Assembly: GCA_964462525.1 (NCBI GenBank)
Contig: CAYWWY010000005.1
Coordinates: 1-64,000, forward strand
From: CAYWWY01 sp964462525
GTDB taxonomy: Bacteria > Thermotogota > Thermotogae > MWEM01
Direction: 5' to 3'
Length of the DNA: 64,000 nucleotides
The notes under the pieces are model-generated. The model saw nothing but the letters and a program-made list of their open reading frames with translations, was not told the origin of the DNA and did not search any database. Below, one piece after another: positions 50,351 to 59,248 of the stretch. Position 1 is the stretch's first letter. The number at the start of each line of letters is the position of its first letter. The translations under genes and the position numbers were made by a program.

Positions 50351-51514
50351 TTACTCTTCAGCCAGGCTGTAGCGAAAAACAAATCGCCGAAGCTTTTCAA
50401 TCCCTTGGGTCAATTGTTGATCAGATGCGGCAAATGACATTCTCATAAACCCGGGCGCATGGAATGCGCTTCCTGGGACCAAGCCGATCCCATACTCTTC
50501 CAATAGATGGGTAGCCATTTGGTCGTCATTTGTAAAGGAATGCAAGTATGGGCGGAAATCCATAAAGAAATAAAACGCCCCGTTCGCTGTTCCATGGCGA
50601 ATCCCTAATTCGGAGAGTTTTTGACCAACAAAGTCCCTCCGTGCTTGGAAGGTCTGAACCATCTCGTGATTGTCGACTTCCAAAGCTTTCAATGCGGCCT
50701 TTTGGGTAATGGAATTGATATTGGATGTGAGGTGGGATTGGACTTTACCCACTTGCTCGGAAATCTCAATAGGCGCTGCGCTGTATCCGCACCGCCATCC
50801 AGTCATGGCATGAGACTTGGAAAACCCGTTGATCAGAGCCGTTCGGTTTTTCATCCCATCGAACTGCGCGATGCTGACATGCGAACCCTCATACACCATT
50901 GTCGCATATATCTCATCTGATATGACCCAAAGGTCATGTTCCAAGGCAATCGTCGCCAGTTCTTTCAAAAGGTCTTTTGGATAGACGGCCCCTGTGGGGT
51001 TGTTGGGGGAATTGACGATAACAGCTTTGGTTTTTGCGTTTAAATGGCGACGAAATCGATCGGGGTCTGGCAAGAACCCATTCTCGATCTCGGTAGAAAC
51101 CAAGACAGGAGAACCTCTGCAGATTCTGATCTGAGGCACATAACTGACCCAATCTGGCGTAAATACCACCACTTCATCCCCTTCAGACAGAAGGGTATAG
51201 AAGATATTAAATAACGCGTGCTTTCCTCCATTGGATACGACAATCTCTTCGGGGGAATACCCAAGTCCCGTTCGTTGATTTAGATCAGATGCGATGGCTT
51301 GTCGCAGGGGCAGGATTCCCGAAGAGGCTGTATATCGAGTAAACCCTTCTCGAAGAGCGGTTATCGCTGCTTCGACAACTGGTTGTGGTGTATCAAAATC
51401 AGGCTCGCCAGCTGTAAGGCTTACGATATCTTTGCCTTGTTCCCGAAGTTTTTGGGCCAACTGCGTATATTTTAGAGTTTCTGAAAAAGGGAGATTGGAT
51501 GCGATTGAGTTCAC
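50351..51514 (-). CDS. Class I aspartate/aromatic-type aminotransferase
   Basis: A 387-aa fold-I PLP enzyme of the AspC/PatA (alpha-1 gamma) type. AGEPDFDTP (about 36), NSPNNPTGAVYP (about 170), ISDEIYA (about 198), GFSKSHAMTGWRCGY with the PLP Lys (about 233) and the late MRMSFA with the substrate Arg. It transfers amino groups between aspartate or another amino acid and 2-oxoglutarate. It is the last gene of a group that starts at glyQ and includes the anti-sigma gene. Confidence 0.93.
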   Translation of the reverse strand: MNSIASNLPFSETLKYTQLAQKLREQGKDIVSLTAGEPDFDTPQPVVEAAITALREGFTRYTASSGILPLRQAIASDLNQRTGLGYSPEEIVVSNGGKHALFNIFYTLLSEGDEVVVFTPDWVSYVPQIRICRGSPVLVSTEIENGFLPDPDRFRRHLNAKTKAVIVNSPNNPTGAVYPKDLLKELATIALEHDLWVISDEIYATMVYEGSHVSIAQFDGMKNRTALINGFSKSHAMTGWRCGYSAAPIEISEQVGKVQSHLTSNINSITQKAALKALEVDNHEMVQTFQARRDFVGQKLSELGIRHGTANGAFYFFMDFRPYLHSFTNDDQMATHLLEEYGIGLVPGSAFHAPGFMRMSFAASDQQLTQGIEKLRRFVFRYSLAEE

Positions 51515-51532
51515 GAATGCTCCTTTGCCAAT

Positions 51533-52249
51533 TTATTTATTCATTGAAACGGAAAAAAAAAGAGGGGAGGGTTCATTGGGTTGAAAATCCATCCGATAGA
51601 GGTTCGACAATACTTGATCCATTGGCAGAGAAAAAGAAACTTTGCTGGTTCGATCTCCCAAAACAGAGCTGGCTTGCTGCATAGGGAATGAATTGAAATA
51701 ATTCGCGGGTTCCGAAGTGATTGGGGATCCATCTGCGAGATTAGGGAGCAGGCTTTTTTGGGTTTCTCGATTCGCGGTTTGCAGGGTAATGAAGAACATC
51801 GCGGCGACGGCAGCTGCGGCCAGCCACATCCGGGCATTCCGAGGCTCCTTTTTGACTTCGGCAACCGGAGTATTTTCAAGCGCAATATAGAGGTCACTGG
51901 CTAGCCTAAGTTCTTCTTGGAGGGATTCGCTGAAGTGTTGGGTTGTCCCTGAGTAGGTATGGGGAACCAGATGATGCAATTGCTGGATGCTTGGACCTTC
52001 TTCTTTTTCTTCAAATTGGGTTGCCATTCGCTCCAGAAAAACCGCGCAGGGTTCTTTTCCCTCTTGATTGTTGAACAGGTCCAAAATAGAAGTGATCCTT
52101 TGGAGCTTGATCCAACATGGGTAGCAGCGCTGTATGTGTGTGTTCATCAACTGAATCGCATGTTCTTTGGAACCAACCAAAAACTCATGAATGATTTCTT
52201 TTACTTCCTGTGGATTGGAACAGTCTTTTCCATTACCCTTTAATCGCAA
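51533..52249 (-). CDS. ZAS-type zinc-finger anti-sigma factor
   Basis: A 238-aa protein: cytoplasmic helices with H38-x3-C42-x2-C45 (HIQRCYPC), the ZAS motif that binds zinc and an ECF sigma factor. One membrane helix (about 138-158, ARMWLAAAAVAAMFFITL) and an extracytoplasmic tail follow. The start is TTG, with GGAGGG 9 bases upstream. Its gene is not next to the sigma gene (37.1 kb), unlike most pairs; pairing is a guess. It lies between aspC and glyQ, in the place usually held by glyS. Confidence 0.75.
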   Translation of the reverse strand: MRLKGNGKDCSNPQEVKEIIHEFLVGSKEHAIQLMNTHIQRCYPCWIKLQRITSILDLFNNQEGKEPCAVFLERMATQFEEKEEGPSIQQLHHLVPHTYSGTTQHFSESLQEELRLASDLYIALENTPVAEVKKEPRNARMWLAAAAVAAMFFITLQTANRETQKSLLPNLADGSPITSEPANYFNSFPMQQASSVLGDRTSKVSFSLPMDQVLSNLYRMDFQPNEPSPLFFSVSMNK

Positions 52250-52276
52250 TGAAGATCACCCTCCATACATTGTTGC

Positions 52277-53155
52277 TCATCGTTTTTGTGACGAAAGCGA
52301 AAGGGGCTTTATTTCTTTTTGCTGTTTTAGAAAAATATGGGCGCATCCTTTTGCCATCGCGCGGATGTTCCCAATGTATTGTTGCCTTTGGGAGACCCCG
52401 ATCGCGTTGCGGGCATCAAGCATATTGAAGTCGTGGGCGCAATGAATCAGATGTTCATAAGCAGGCAGATAAAGCCCCAGTTCAATCATGCGATGAGACT
52501 CCTTTTGATGCATATCGAACAGTTGGAACCACATAGCGGTATCGGCTTCCTCAAAGTTGTAAATGGAGCATTGCCGTTCGTTTTCCCAGTAGATCTGCCG
52601 ATAATCGGTTTCTTCATTCCATTGAACATCAAATACACTTTCCCTGCCTTGCAGGTACATAGCGATCCGCTCAATGCCATAAGTGATTTCTAAAGAAATC
52701 GGTGTCAAATCAATCCCAGCTACTTGTTGGAAATAGGTAAACTGTGTAATCTCCATTCCATCGAGCCATACTTCCCAGCCAATTCCCCAAGCACCGAGTG
52801 TGGGGGACTCCCAGTTATCTTCGATAAACCGAATATCATGATGCTGAGGATGAATCCCCAACTCCTGGAGCGAGTCGAGATAGATCTTTTGAGCGTCAAT
52901 CGGTGATGGTTTGATAATGGCTTGGTATTGCAAGAACTTTTGAAGCCGGTTGGGGTTGTTTCCATACCGCCCGTCGGTCGGTCTCCGACTTGGCTGAACA
53001 AACGCAACCTTATGGCTTTGCGCACCAAGGCACCCAAAAAAAGTCGATGGATGATAGGTACCAGCGCCCATTTCGATATCATAGGGTTGCTGAATTACAC
53101 AACCCCTTTTGGCCCAAAACTGATCCAAAGCGATGATCATGTCCTGTAGGTACAA
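52277..53155 (-). CDS. glyQ: Glycyl-tRNA synthetase alpha chain
   Basis: The alpha chain of the alpha2-beta2 enzyme, which charges tRNA-Gly. 292 aa: MIIALDQFWAKRGCVIQQPYD, GAGTYHPSTFFGCLG (motif 1-2 region), QPSRRPTDGRYGNNPNR, EDNWESPTLGAWGIGWEVW and DARNAIGVSQRQQYIGNIR. All class II motifs are present. The beta-chain gene glyS, normally next, is absent; an anti-sigma gene follows instead. ATG 53,155 is 22 bases behind the comEC stop. Confidence 0.97.
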   Translation of the reverse strand: MYLQDMIIALDQFWAKRGCVIQQPYDIEMGAGTYHPSTFFGCLGAQSHKVAFVQPSRRPTDGRYGNNPNRLQKFLQYQAIIKPSPIDAQKIYLDSLQELGIHPQHHDIRFIEDNWESPTLGAWGIGWEVWLDGMEITQFTYFQQVAGIDLTPISLEITYGIERIAMYLQGRESVFDVQWNEETDYRQIYWENERQCSIYNFEEADTAMWFQLFDMHQKESHRMIELGLYLPAYEHLIHCAHDFNMLDARNAIGVSQRQQYIGNIRAMAKGCAHIFLKQQKEIKPLSLSSQKR

Positions 53156-53176
53156 AGATATCCACTTCCTTTCACG

Positions 53177-54589
53177 CTATGGAAGGCACTTTCCATGATT
53201 GTAACAGAAATGCCGTCTCTTTTCCAAATAAAGGATCAAAATCATGATTCCGATCAGGGCAACGAACCCGCTTTCTTTGGGAATCGAAATGCTGCCCATC
53301 CGTTCAGAGAGGAAGGAGACCATTCCATCCGCCAGATCCGCAAATGGTTTGACCCCATAGGCAAAGATCGTGGCCAATGATCCCCATCCCATCAAAAAAA
53401 AGACTGAAGAGAAAAAAAGGGCTGTGATGATGATCAAACAAAGCGGAGTAAAGAGGAAGATACTGAATGGAACGGCCAATAAAGGCATCGTGCCGAATTG
53501 GGAGGCAGTAAGGGGGATGGTAAACAAGACCGCTCCGAGAACGGGAAGAACACGCGTGCGGGATAACCGAGGAACCATCGGCTCATATCGCAGGAAAAGG
53601 AAGATCCCCGTTGTGGCGGCAAATGATAGATGAAACCCGACATCCACAGCATAAGAAGGCTCTGCGAAAAGCAGAAAAACCATTACAAATCCAAGGCTGT
53701 TCAAAGGATGAAGGGGGTATCGGAATCGCTGAAAGAGATTCCACATGACGATCACCATCCAAGCCCTAAGGGCAGAAGGGGTGAATCCAATGGTCATTAC
53801 GAAACACGAAAGAATGCCCAGACACACCAAACTCCTTGGTTGATGATTCGGAATCACAAAACCCAAAAGAACCCAGACGCTGGAATAAAGGAGGAGCATA
53901 TGGAAGCCCGAAACAACGAATAGGTGAGAAAGCCCGGATCTTTGTAATCTCGCTCGGGTTTGCGGATCTGCTCCAATCCCCAGCAAGAGCATCGATGCAA
54001 TGGTTCCGGTTGATTCCCCCAAAGTGTCGTGGAGAAATTGGGACATTCGTTTCGCAAATTGGGCACCCTCGAACAACCAACGGTCAATTGCGGTCGGTAG
54101 ATGAAGGGAAGCGGCGTAGTCTTTATAGAAAGGTGCGCGGACGAATTGATAGTTACCATAATTCTGGACTACTCCCCGGATGCCCACCCATTGTCCAGGA
54201 AACACTGGGTTTCGTTCATCCACCGAGAGGATCATTGGTTGGGCGCTTCGTTCCCAATAACCGGCTTCTTCATTTAGCCATCGGACATCGGATAGACGCA
54301 CGCCGTTGGTGGTAAATCGAACCGCTTTTCCGGTTATATATTGAGTCCCTTCAGGCGGAGGTGTACCGAGTTGGGCCATCCAAAGTCCCAAAACCGCAAC
54401 CAGAACAATTGGCCATCGTGAAAGAAGATGGCGCCTTTTCAATGAAGGGGACAATGGCACCAAAGAAAAGAATATCCCAATAGCGAACAACCAAAGGATC
54501 ATCCCGTTAGAAACTTTTACATGGTATCCGATCCACAATCCGATGAACAGGCTCAACCCCAGAAAAAAAAGAGGGATTTTACGGAGCAT
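53177..54589 (-). CDS. comEC: ComEC/Rec2-family DNA internalisation protein
   Basis: A 470-aa polytopic protein. An N-terminal OB-like exposed domain (about 85-165, ITGKAVRFTTNG) lies between membrane helices; then comes the competence core RSGLSHLFVVSGFHMLLL (about 222), GFTPSALRAWMV and VDVGFHLSFAATTGI. It moves single-stranded DNA across the inner membrane. The C-terminal metallo-beta-lactamase-like domain of long ComEC proteins is lacking, as in many short versions. It overlaps ogt by 11 bases. Confidence 0.9.
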   Translation of the reverse strand: MLRKIPLFFLGLSLFIGLWIGYHVKVSNGMILWLFAIGIFFSLVPLSPSLKRRHLLSRWPIVLVAVLGLWMAQLGTPPPEGTQYITGKAVRFTTNGVRLSDVRWLNEEAGYWERSAQPMILSVDERNPVFPGQWVGIRGVVQNYGNYQFVRAPFYKDYAASLHLPTAIDRWLFEGAQFAKRMSQFLHDTLGESTGTIASMLLLGIGADPQTRARLQRSGLSHLFVVSGFHMLLLYSSVWVLLGFVIPNHQPRSLVCLGILSCFVMTIGFTPSALRAWMVIVMWNLFQRFRYPLHPLNSLGFVMVFLLFAEPSYAVDVGFHLSFAATTGIFLFLRYEPMVPRLSRTRVLPVLGAVLFTIPLTASQFGTMPLLAVPFSIFLFTPLCLIIITALFFSSVFFLMGWGSLATIFAYGVKPFADLADGMVSFLSERMGSISIPKESGFVALIGIMILILYLEKRRHFCYNHGKCLP

Positions 54590-55091
54590 GCTTCCTCTCT
54601 AGATCGATCAAGTACCGTTTGGCCTTGGCCCCATTTTGATAGCCACCGAGCCCCCCGTCTCCTGAAATCACTCGATGACATGGGATAATTATCGGCCATG
54701 GATTTCGAGATAAGCAACCGCCGACTGCGCGAGCGGCATGAGGGTTCCCGGCCATTGCGGCTAATTGGCCATATGTCGTTGTTCGAGCGTATGTGACATG
54801 CTCAAGGAGCGTTTGGTATAGATGGAGGGAAAAGGGAGACAGCCTTCCGGGATGATAGACCAATGGAAGGCGAAAAAACCGCAACCTTCCTGAGAAATAA
54901 TCGAGGATTTGGGAGATCCATGCAGATTGGCGGGATGATAGGGAGGATGTATGTGTCGGCGCTATGCCCTGCCATTGGGATTTGCCCACCCCTTTTTCCG
55001 TTAAGAAAAGGTGAAGTTTGCCCACGGGTGTGTCAATCGAAACAACCTGTAGATCAAAAGCAGCAGGATCATCTCTGACAAAGGAGATCAT
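54579..55091 (-). CDS. ogt: Methylated-DNA-protein cysteine methyltransferase
   Basis: Removes O6-alkyl groups from guanine by irreversible transfer to its Cys. 170 aa: an N-terminal domain (VSIDTPVGKLHLFLTEKGV), TTTYGQLAAMAGNPHAARAVGGCLSRNP (DNA-binding helix with Arg finger) and the acceptor IIPCHRVI (Cys about 139). The start ATG at 55,091 directly follows GTG; GAGGCG is upstream, in the stop of the SPOR gene. Confidence 0.96.
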   Translation of the reverse strand: MISFVRDDPAAFDLQVVSIDTPVGKLHLFLTEKGVGKSQWQGIAPTHTSSLSSRQSAWISQILDYFSGRLRFFRLPLVYHPGRLSPFSLHLYQTLLEHVTYARTTTYGQLAAMAGNPHAARAVGGCLSRNPWPIIIPCHRVISGDGGLGGYQNGAKAKRYLIDLERKHAP

Positions 55092-55099
55092 CACGCGCC

Positions 55100-56119
55100 T
55101 CAGAAGATTTTCCGAATATAGCGATCGCTGATTTGTTTCCGGATTAATTCCAAGTATTTGGGCGCGTTCATCGCTTCCATATACCGTCTTGCTTCATCCA
55201 AAACCGGGAATTGCCCAATTTGAAGACTATACATCAAGTTTCGTGTGGTAGGGCTTGTCACGGAATAGAGAAAACAGGGTATGCCTTCATTCCGAAGAAT
55301 GTTGGCTTGGGATCGAATTTGATCCAAGTTGGTATTGGCAATAATCTGAATGGTGAAGAGATTCGGGTAGATTTCGGCGTGCAACCCTCTCAACTCAGCA
55401 GGCAGAATGGCCTGCGCCGGATCGGTAGTAGGGGTTGCGGCTGCTTGGGATAGGATTCTTCGGTTTTCTTCTTCGTAGAAGAGCTGAAGCGTTTGAACCC
55501 ATTGGGGGATATAGTTCCCAAATAGGATAAGGTTGTATCGATCGGCGCTGTACCGACTGATGATATAGGGTAGCTTGCTATCCCGAATTAGACGCAAGGC
55601 GGCAAGGTCATTGCAGATATAGTAGGTTACTGTGGTCCGCTCGTTGAGGATCATCTCCGAATTCCGGGAAAAGACTTCAAAAGCAAACTCTTCTTGTTGA
55701 GCAATCGAGGGATTTTCCGCTCCCTCTACCATGGTAGGCCCCAAGTGTTCCGGGATTCTTGCGTAGGTCGCTGTAGCCAGAGAAGCCAGCAGTTCCTCCG
55801 AAGGAACTTGATCGCGCAGATCGTTGATCTCACGCTCCAACCTTCGGATGGATAGGGCATGAGTATCCTGTTGGGTGGAAAGGGTTAAGTTCCAAAAGAC
55901 CAGTAGGAGGATTGCAAACGATAAAACAACAATGATCAGCCCCAAAAAACGAATGGCGTTTCCCCCCAAAAGAGCTTCCTTCTCTTCTGGAGACTTGGGT
56001 TTTGCCTTTTTCGATAGATCTGGCGGATTGAGCGGACCCAGAACCCCTTTCCCTTCGTGGGCTTCCCCTCTTTTTTTCTCCCCCGATTTCCGATTGGATT
56101 TGGGAATTAAGTTATCCAT
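55100..56119 (-). CDS. SPOR-domain membrane protein
   Basis: A 339-aa protein. A basic, Pro/Lys-rich cytoplasmic part (1-55), a membrane helix (about 57-77), a short coiled coil (SIRRLEREINDLRDQV) and extracytoplasmic sequence follow. The C-terminal domain (about 250-335) has the SPOR alpha/beta repeats: FTIQIIANTNLDQIRSQANILRNEGIPCFLYSV and YSLQIGQFPVLDEARRYMEAM. SPOR domains bind peptidoglycan stripped of stem peptides at division sites. It lies behind the AroB-like gene (4-base gap). Confidence 0.8.
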   Translation of the reverse strand: MDNLIPKSNRKSGEKKRGEAHEGKGVLGPLNPPDLSKKAKPKSPEEKEALLGGNAIRFLGLIIVVLSFAILLLVFWNLTLSTQQDTHALSIRRLEREINDLRDQVPSEELLASLATATYARIPEHLGPTMVEGAENPSIAQQEEFAFEVFSRNSEMILNERTTVTYYICNDLAALRLIRDSKLPYIISRYSADRYNLILFGNYIPQWVQTLQLFYEEENRRILSQAAATPTTDPAQAILPAELRGLHAEIYPNLFTIQIIANTNLDQIRSQANILRNEGIPCFLYSVTSPTTRNLMYSLQIGQFPVLDEARRYMEAMNAPKYLELIRKQISDRYIRKIF

Positions 56120-56123
56120 GGCA

Positions 56124-57194
56124 TCATTTCACTCCTTCCCAATGAAGTTGCCCCAAAAAAAAATCACGCATCGCCCATTCAACGACAGGGGCTTGGATCT
56201 TTGTGATCGTATGTTTACCGGGACGGATAATCAAAGAAAAAGTCATCTCTGCATGTTCATGTACCATCGATAAAAACGTAAGTAGATCCATTTGCGCATA
56301 GAGAAAGGAATGAAGGTCTTTTGCTTCCGGAAACACACTTCCCCATATCTGACGAATTTCCCGAAAAAGAAGCTCATTTCCAATCCCCAGCTTCCATGCC
56401 AGATACGATTCCAAAACCAATCCACAGCCAAGGGCTTGGGTGTAGTCCATTTGCAATCCCGAACCGTTCATAATCCAGTTGGCCATCGACTCTCCCGGGA
56501 AGAGAACAATCTTTTGCTCATAGGCTTTGGCCAATAAACGATGGGATTCCCGAATCAACTCGAAATAGCTGTCCCAATCCAAAAGATCATTCACCGCGCA
56601 ATTGAGAAACCCCACCGATAATCGAAAAAAGCGATCGTCCATGGCCAATCCCAACCGGGCGGGGTAAATGAAACTCGTCCGGAGGCTTTGCAGCGGATGA
56701 TCCTGGAGGAAAAAGGGATCAATCCGGAGTTCCGCGGGATTGGCCTGAACTGTAATCCGATCTTTTTTTCGATCCCAATTGATAGAAAAACGGCCTGAAT
56801 AATGGCCCATGAAGATGCTTCCTGGAGTAGTGGGGTATAGAATCAAAGGAAGATCTGGCATACTGGTTGCCATAGAGTAACCGACCAGATCCTGCAGAGC
56901 ACCCCCCCCAAACACACGCACCCTCTTGGGCTGGTATGGGAGTGAATGAATGACAGAATACAGTTCAAAGACTCTGTCGATCGATTTGCATTTTTCGCCC
57001 CCGGAAATGCTGTAGCAACGCTCCCATATGTGAGCGTACTCCGGGAAATACTGTTTCAATCGCGTATCGACAACGCAAAAATCTTGTTCATCGATGCGAA
57101 AAAACTGGTTTGCTTCCTCATCATGCAGGGATCGGTGAAGCCGTGTTATTATGGTTGTTGTCTGCTGATTCCTGCATTTGTGCAGTTCTTCCAT
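56124..57194 (-). CDS. AroB-fold (3-dehydroquinate-synthase-like) protein lacking catalytic ligands
   Basis: A 356-aa protein matching the dehydroquinate synthase fold. GGEKCKSIDRVFEL (65-78) parallels the EAxKsl motif, VRVFGGGALQDLVGY (92-106) is the NAD loop, and LILYPTTPGS (117-126) corresponds to the PTTLLA region. The later metal ligands are missing: the segment equivalent to A-E-x-I-K-x-G is FIYPARLGL, and the His-rich L-N-x-G-H-x-x-G-H is MDYTQALGCGL. The lysine-rich GGK-K-N loop is GHYSGRFSIN. It is therefore probably no synthase, perhaps a binding or regulatory protein. It sits between M42 and SPOR genes, with no other shikimate gene near. Confidence 0.7.
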   Translation of the reverse strand: MEELHKCRNQQTTTIITRLHRSLHDEEANQFFRIDEQDFCVVDTRLKQYFPEYAHIWERCYSISGGEKCKSIDRVFELYSVIHSLPYQPKRVRVFGGGALQDLVGYSMATSMPDLPLILYPTTPGSIFMGHYSGRFSINWDRKKDRITVQANPAELRIDPFFLQDHPLQSLRTSFIYPARLGLAMDDRFFRLSVGFLNCAVNDLLDWDSYFELIRESHRLLAKAYEQKIVLFPGESMANWIMNGSGLQMDYTQALGCGLVLESYLAWKLGIGNELLFREIRQIWGSVFPEAKDLHSFLYAQMDLLTFLSMVHEHAEMTFSLIIRPGKHTITKIQAPVVEWAMRDFFLGQLHWEGVK

Positions 57195-57198
57195 TGGG

Positions 57199-58209
57199 TC
57201 ACAGGTTTTTGTTGCACGCGCACTTTAGCAACTGCACTGCGTGGAGTACATCGGAATAATCCACCATTTCATTGGGTGAATGAACATAACGGGTGACAAT
57301 CGAAAGGGTGCCCGCTTTGATTCCCGATCCGGTAATCTGATACCCATAAGCGTCCGTTCCTCCAAAGATCAAAACTTCCATTTGATAGGGGATATGATGG
57401 TCATCTGCTGTTTGGACCAGAAGATCAACGACCTTTTCATCCGAGATCGACGCGCGGTCTTTGACTTTAATCGCCGGGCCCTTTCCCAACGCCAGATCCA
57501 TACGCTTGAACCCTTTGGGTGTATCGGAGCAACCAGTCACGTCAAGGGCGATTGCAATATCGGGATGAATATCAAAACCGGCCACTTGCGAGCCAACCAA
57601 TCCAACTTCTTCTTGAACGGCGAATACTCCATACAAATCGTTAACCGATTCCCCGATTTCTTTGAAGACTTGCACAATGATGGCGCACCCGATTCGGTCA
57701 TCCATGGATTTTGCGACCATGCGTTCTCCCAAATCAACAAAAGGAGCGCAGTACGTTCCAAATTGACCTACATGAACGTGTTGAAGGGCTTCTTCCCGGC
57801 TGTTGCATCCGATATCGGCGTAGATCAGATCATAGTTCAATTCTTTGATGTTCTTTCGATAGTCTGCGATGGTTTCTTGCTCCACATCAATAATGCCAAT
57901 TCGATTTCCCCAACAAACACGGGCTCCCAAAAGCCGTACCGGATCAAGTCCGCCCACTGGATCGACTCTGAGAAATCCTTTATCGTCGATTCGGGTAATC
58001 ACGAGACCGATTTCGTCAGCGTGGGCGTCCAAAAGGATTTTTTTCCGGTCCGTGGCTGATCCGTTTTTCCAGACAATCAGGTTGCCAACTGGATCAAAAC
58101 GAAAGCCATCAATATACCCGTCCAATTCTTCCAAAATGGCATTGTGTACTACACGCTCTCGCCCGCTTGGGGCAGAGATTTCCGTCAGTTTTTGGATGAT
58201 TTCTTTCAC
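57199..58209 (-). CDS. M42 family aminopeptidase (first of three)
   Basis: A co-catalytic metal aminopeptidase of the FrvX/TET kind, cytosolic and usually a dodecamer. 336 aa: DAHADEIG (His/Asp ligand, about 62), SMDDRIGC (about 175), QEEVGLVG (general base Glu/ligand, about 205), LDVTGCSD and RYVHSPNEMVD (final His, about 314). All ligands look intact. Its stop overlaps nothing; its start overlaps the second paralogue's stop by four bases (ATGA). Confidence 0.92.
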   Translation of the reverse strand: MKEIIQKLTEISAPSGRERVVHNAILEELDGYIDGFRFDPVGNLIVWKNGSATDRKKILLDAHADEIGLVITRIDDKGFLRVDPVGGLDPVRLLGARVCWGNRIGIIDVEQETIADYRKNIKELNYDLIYADIGCNSREEALQHVHVGQFGTYCAPFVDLGERMVAKSMDDRIGCAIIVQVFKEIGESVNDLYGVFAVQEEVGLVGSQVAGFDIHPDIAIALDVTGCSDTPKGFKRMDLALGKGPAIKVKDRASISDEKVVDLLVQTADDHHIPYQMEVLIFGGTDAYGYQITGSGIKAGTLSIVTRYVHSPNEMVDYSDVLHAVQLLKCACNKNL

Positions 58210-59246
58210 AATGAACCCTCCATGATTTGTACAATTTTTCCTTCGGCGATGACACGTCTCGCAAGATCAACTGCAGATTGATAATCGGATTTGGATATCA
58301 TACTAACCGGCGCGTGAATATACCGGCCGGGAATATTCAAACCTCCGGATGGGATGCCATACATGGTTTTGGCCAATCGAGTGGCATCGGTCCCCCCTAC
58401 TGTTCGTCCCTTGCATTGATACGGGATCCTATTTCGAGAAGCTGTATCCACAAGGAGTTCGAATATCCGAGAATCAAGGGCATATCCTCCTTGGAGATAA
58501 CTCAAAGCAACTCCTTGATCCAGATGCGTGGACCAGCGGGCAGGACTCAGTTCGGGGTTGTCTCCGGCCGTTGTGGTCTCAAATACGAGGGCCACATCTG
58601 GACAAACCAGCTTCGCGGCCGCTCCGCTCCCTCTCAAGCCCACTTCTTCCTGGACAACAAAACCGAAGTATATGTCATAATCCACAGCAGGCAAATCCTC
58701 GAAAAGATCCATCAGGATCGAACAACCACCCCGATCATCCAAAGCTTTGGCCACAATTCGGTTCTCGAACTCTTCATATTCTGTATGGAAATGAATGTAC
58801 GTTCCGATCGGGATTTTTTCCGCGGCTTGTTCTTTCTTTGTAAAACCCGCTTCCACCCGGATGTCTTTCCATTCGGGAGGAACAGTCAGCGTATTTTTCT
58901 GGAGATGAATCGCTTGATACCCGATAAATCCTGGAATTTCTCCCTCACCTATGACAACCGGTTTTCCCAGCAACACCCTAGGATCCACACCACCCACAGG
59001 CATGACCGCGAGTCGACCGTCTTCCTCGATGTTGGTGACCATCAGTCCCACTTCATCCATGTGGGCCAAAAGCATCAGACGCTTCGCCGATTTCCCGGCG
59101 CCTTTTCTCAAAAGGACCAAATTTCCAATTCCATCCTCGTACACAGCATCGCTTCGGTCAGCGAGCTTTGATCGGATGAATGCTTTTACCGGGTGTTCGT
59201 TTCCTGATGCGCCGTGGAGCGCGCAAAGCTCTTTCAACCATTTCAT
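58206..59246 (-). CDS. M42 family aminopeptidase (second of three)
   Basis: 346 aa with the same metal set: LLAHMDEVG, ALDDRGGC, QEEVGLRG, FETTTAGD and RYIHAPVSM. It is about 10 aa longer than the first paralogue, mainly in the loop after QEEVG. The start was chosen as the third of three consecutive ATGs (59,252, 59,249, 59,246) because GGGAGGG lies 7 bases upstream of it. Confidence 0.92.
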   Translation of the reverse strand: MKWLKELCALHGASGNEHPVKAFIRSKLADRSDAVYEDGIGNLVLLRKGAGKSAKRLMLLAHMDEVGLMVTNIEEDGRLAVMPVGGVDPRVLLGKPVVIGEGEIPGFIGYQAIHLQKNTLTVPPEWKDIRVEAGFTKKEQAAEKIPIGTYIHFHTEYEEFENRIVAKALDDRGGCSILMDLFEDLPAVDYDIYFGFVVQEEVGLRGSGAAAKLVCPDVALVFETTTAGDNPELSPARWSTHLDQGVALSYLQGGYALDSRIFELLVDTASRNRIPYQCKGRTVGGTDATRLAKTMYGIPSGGLNIPGRYIHAPVSMISKSDYQSAVDLARRVIAEGKIVQIMEGSL

Positions 59247-59248
59247 CA

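Noticed and set aside
51533..52249. ATG inside this gene as the true start instead of TTG 52,249
   Set aside because: The ATG-based version would remove the first part of the ZAS domain, and GGAGGG lies 9 bases before the TTG.
58227..59171. 314-codon plus-strand frame opposite the second M42 gene
   Set aside because: It is a shadow of a strongly conserved minus-strand gene.
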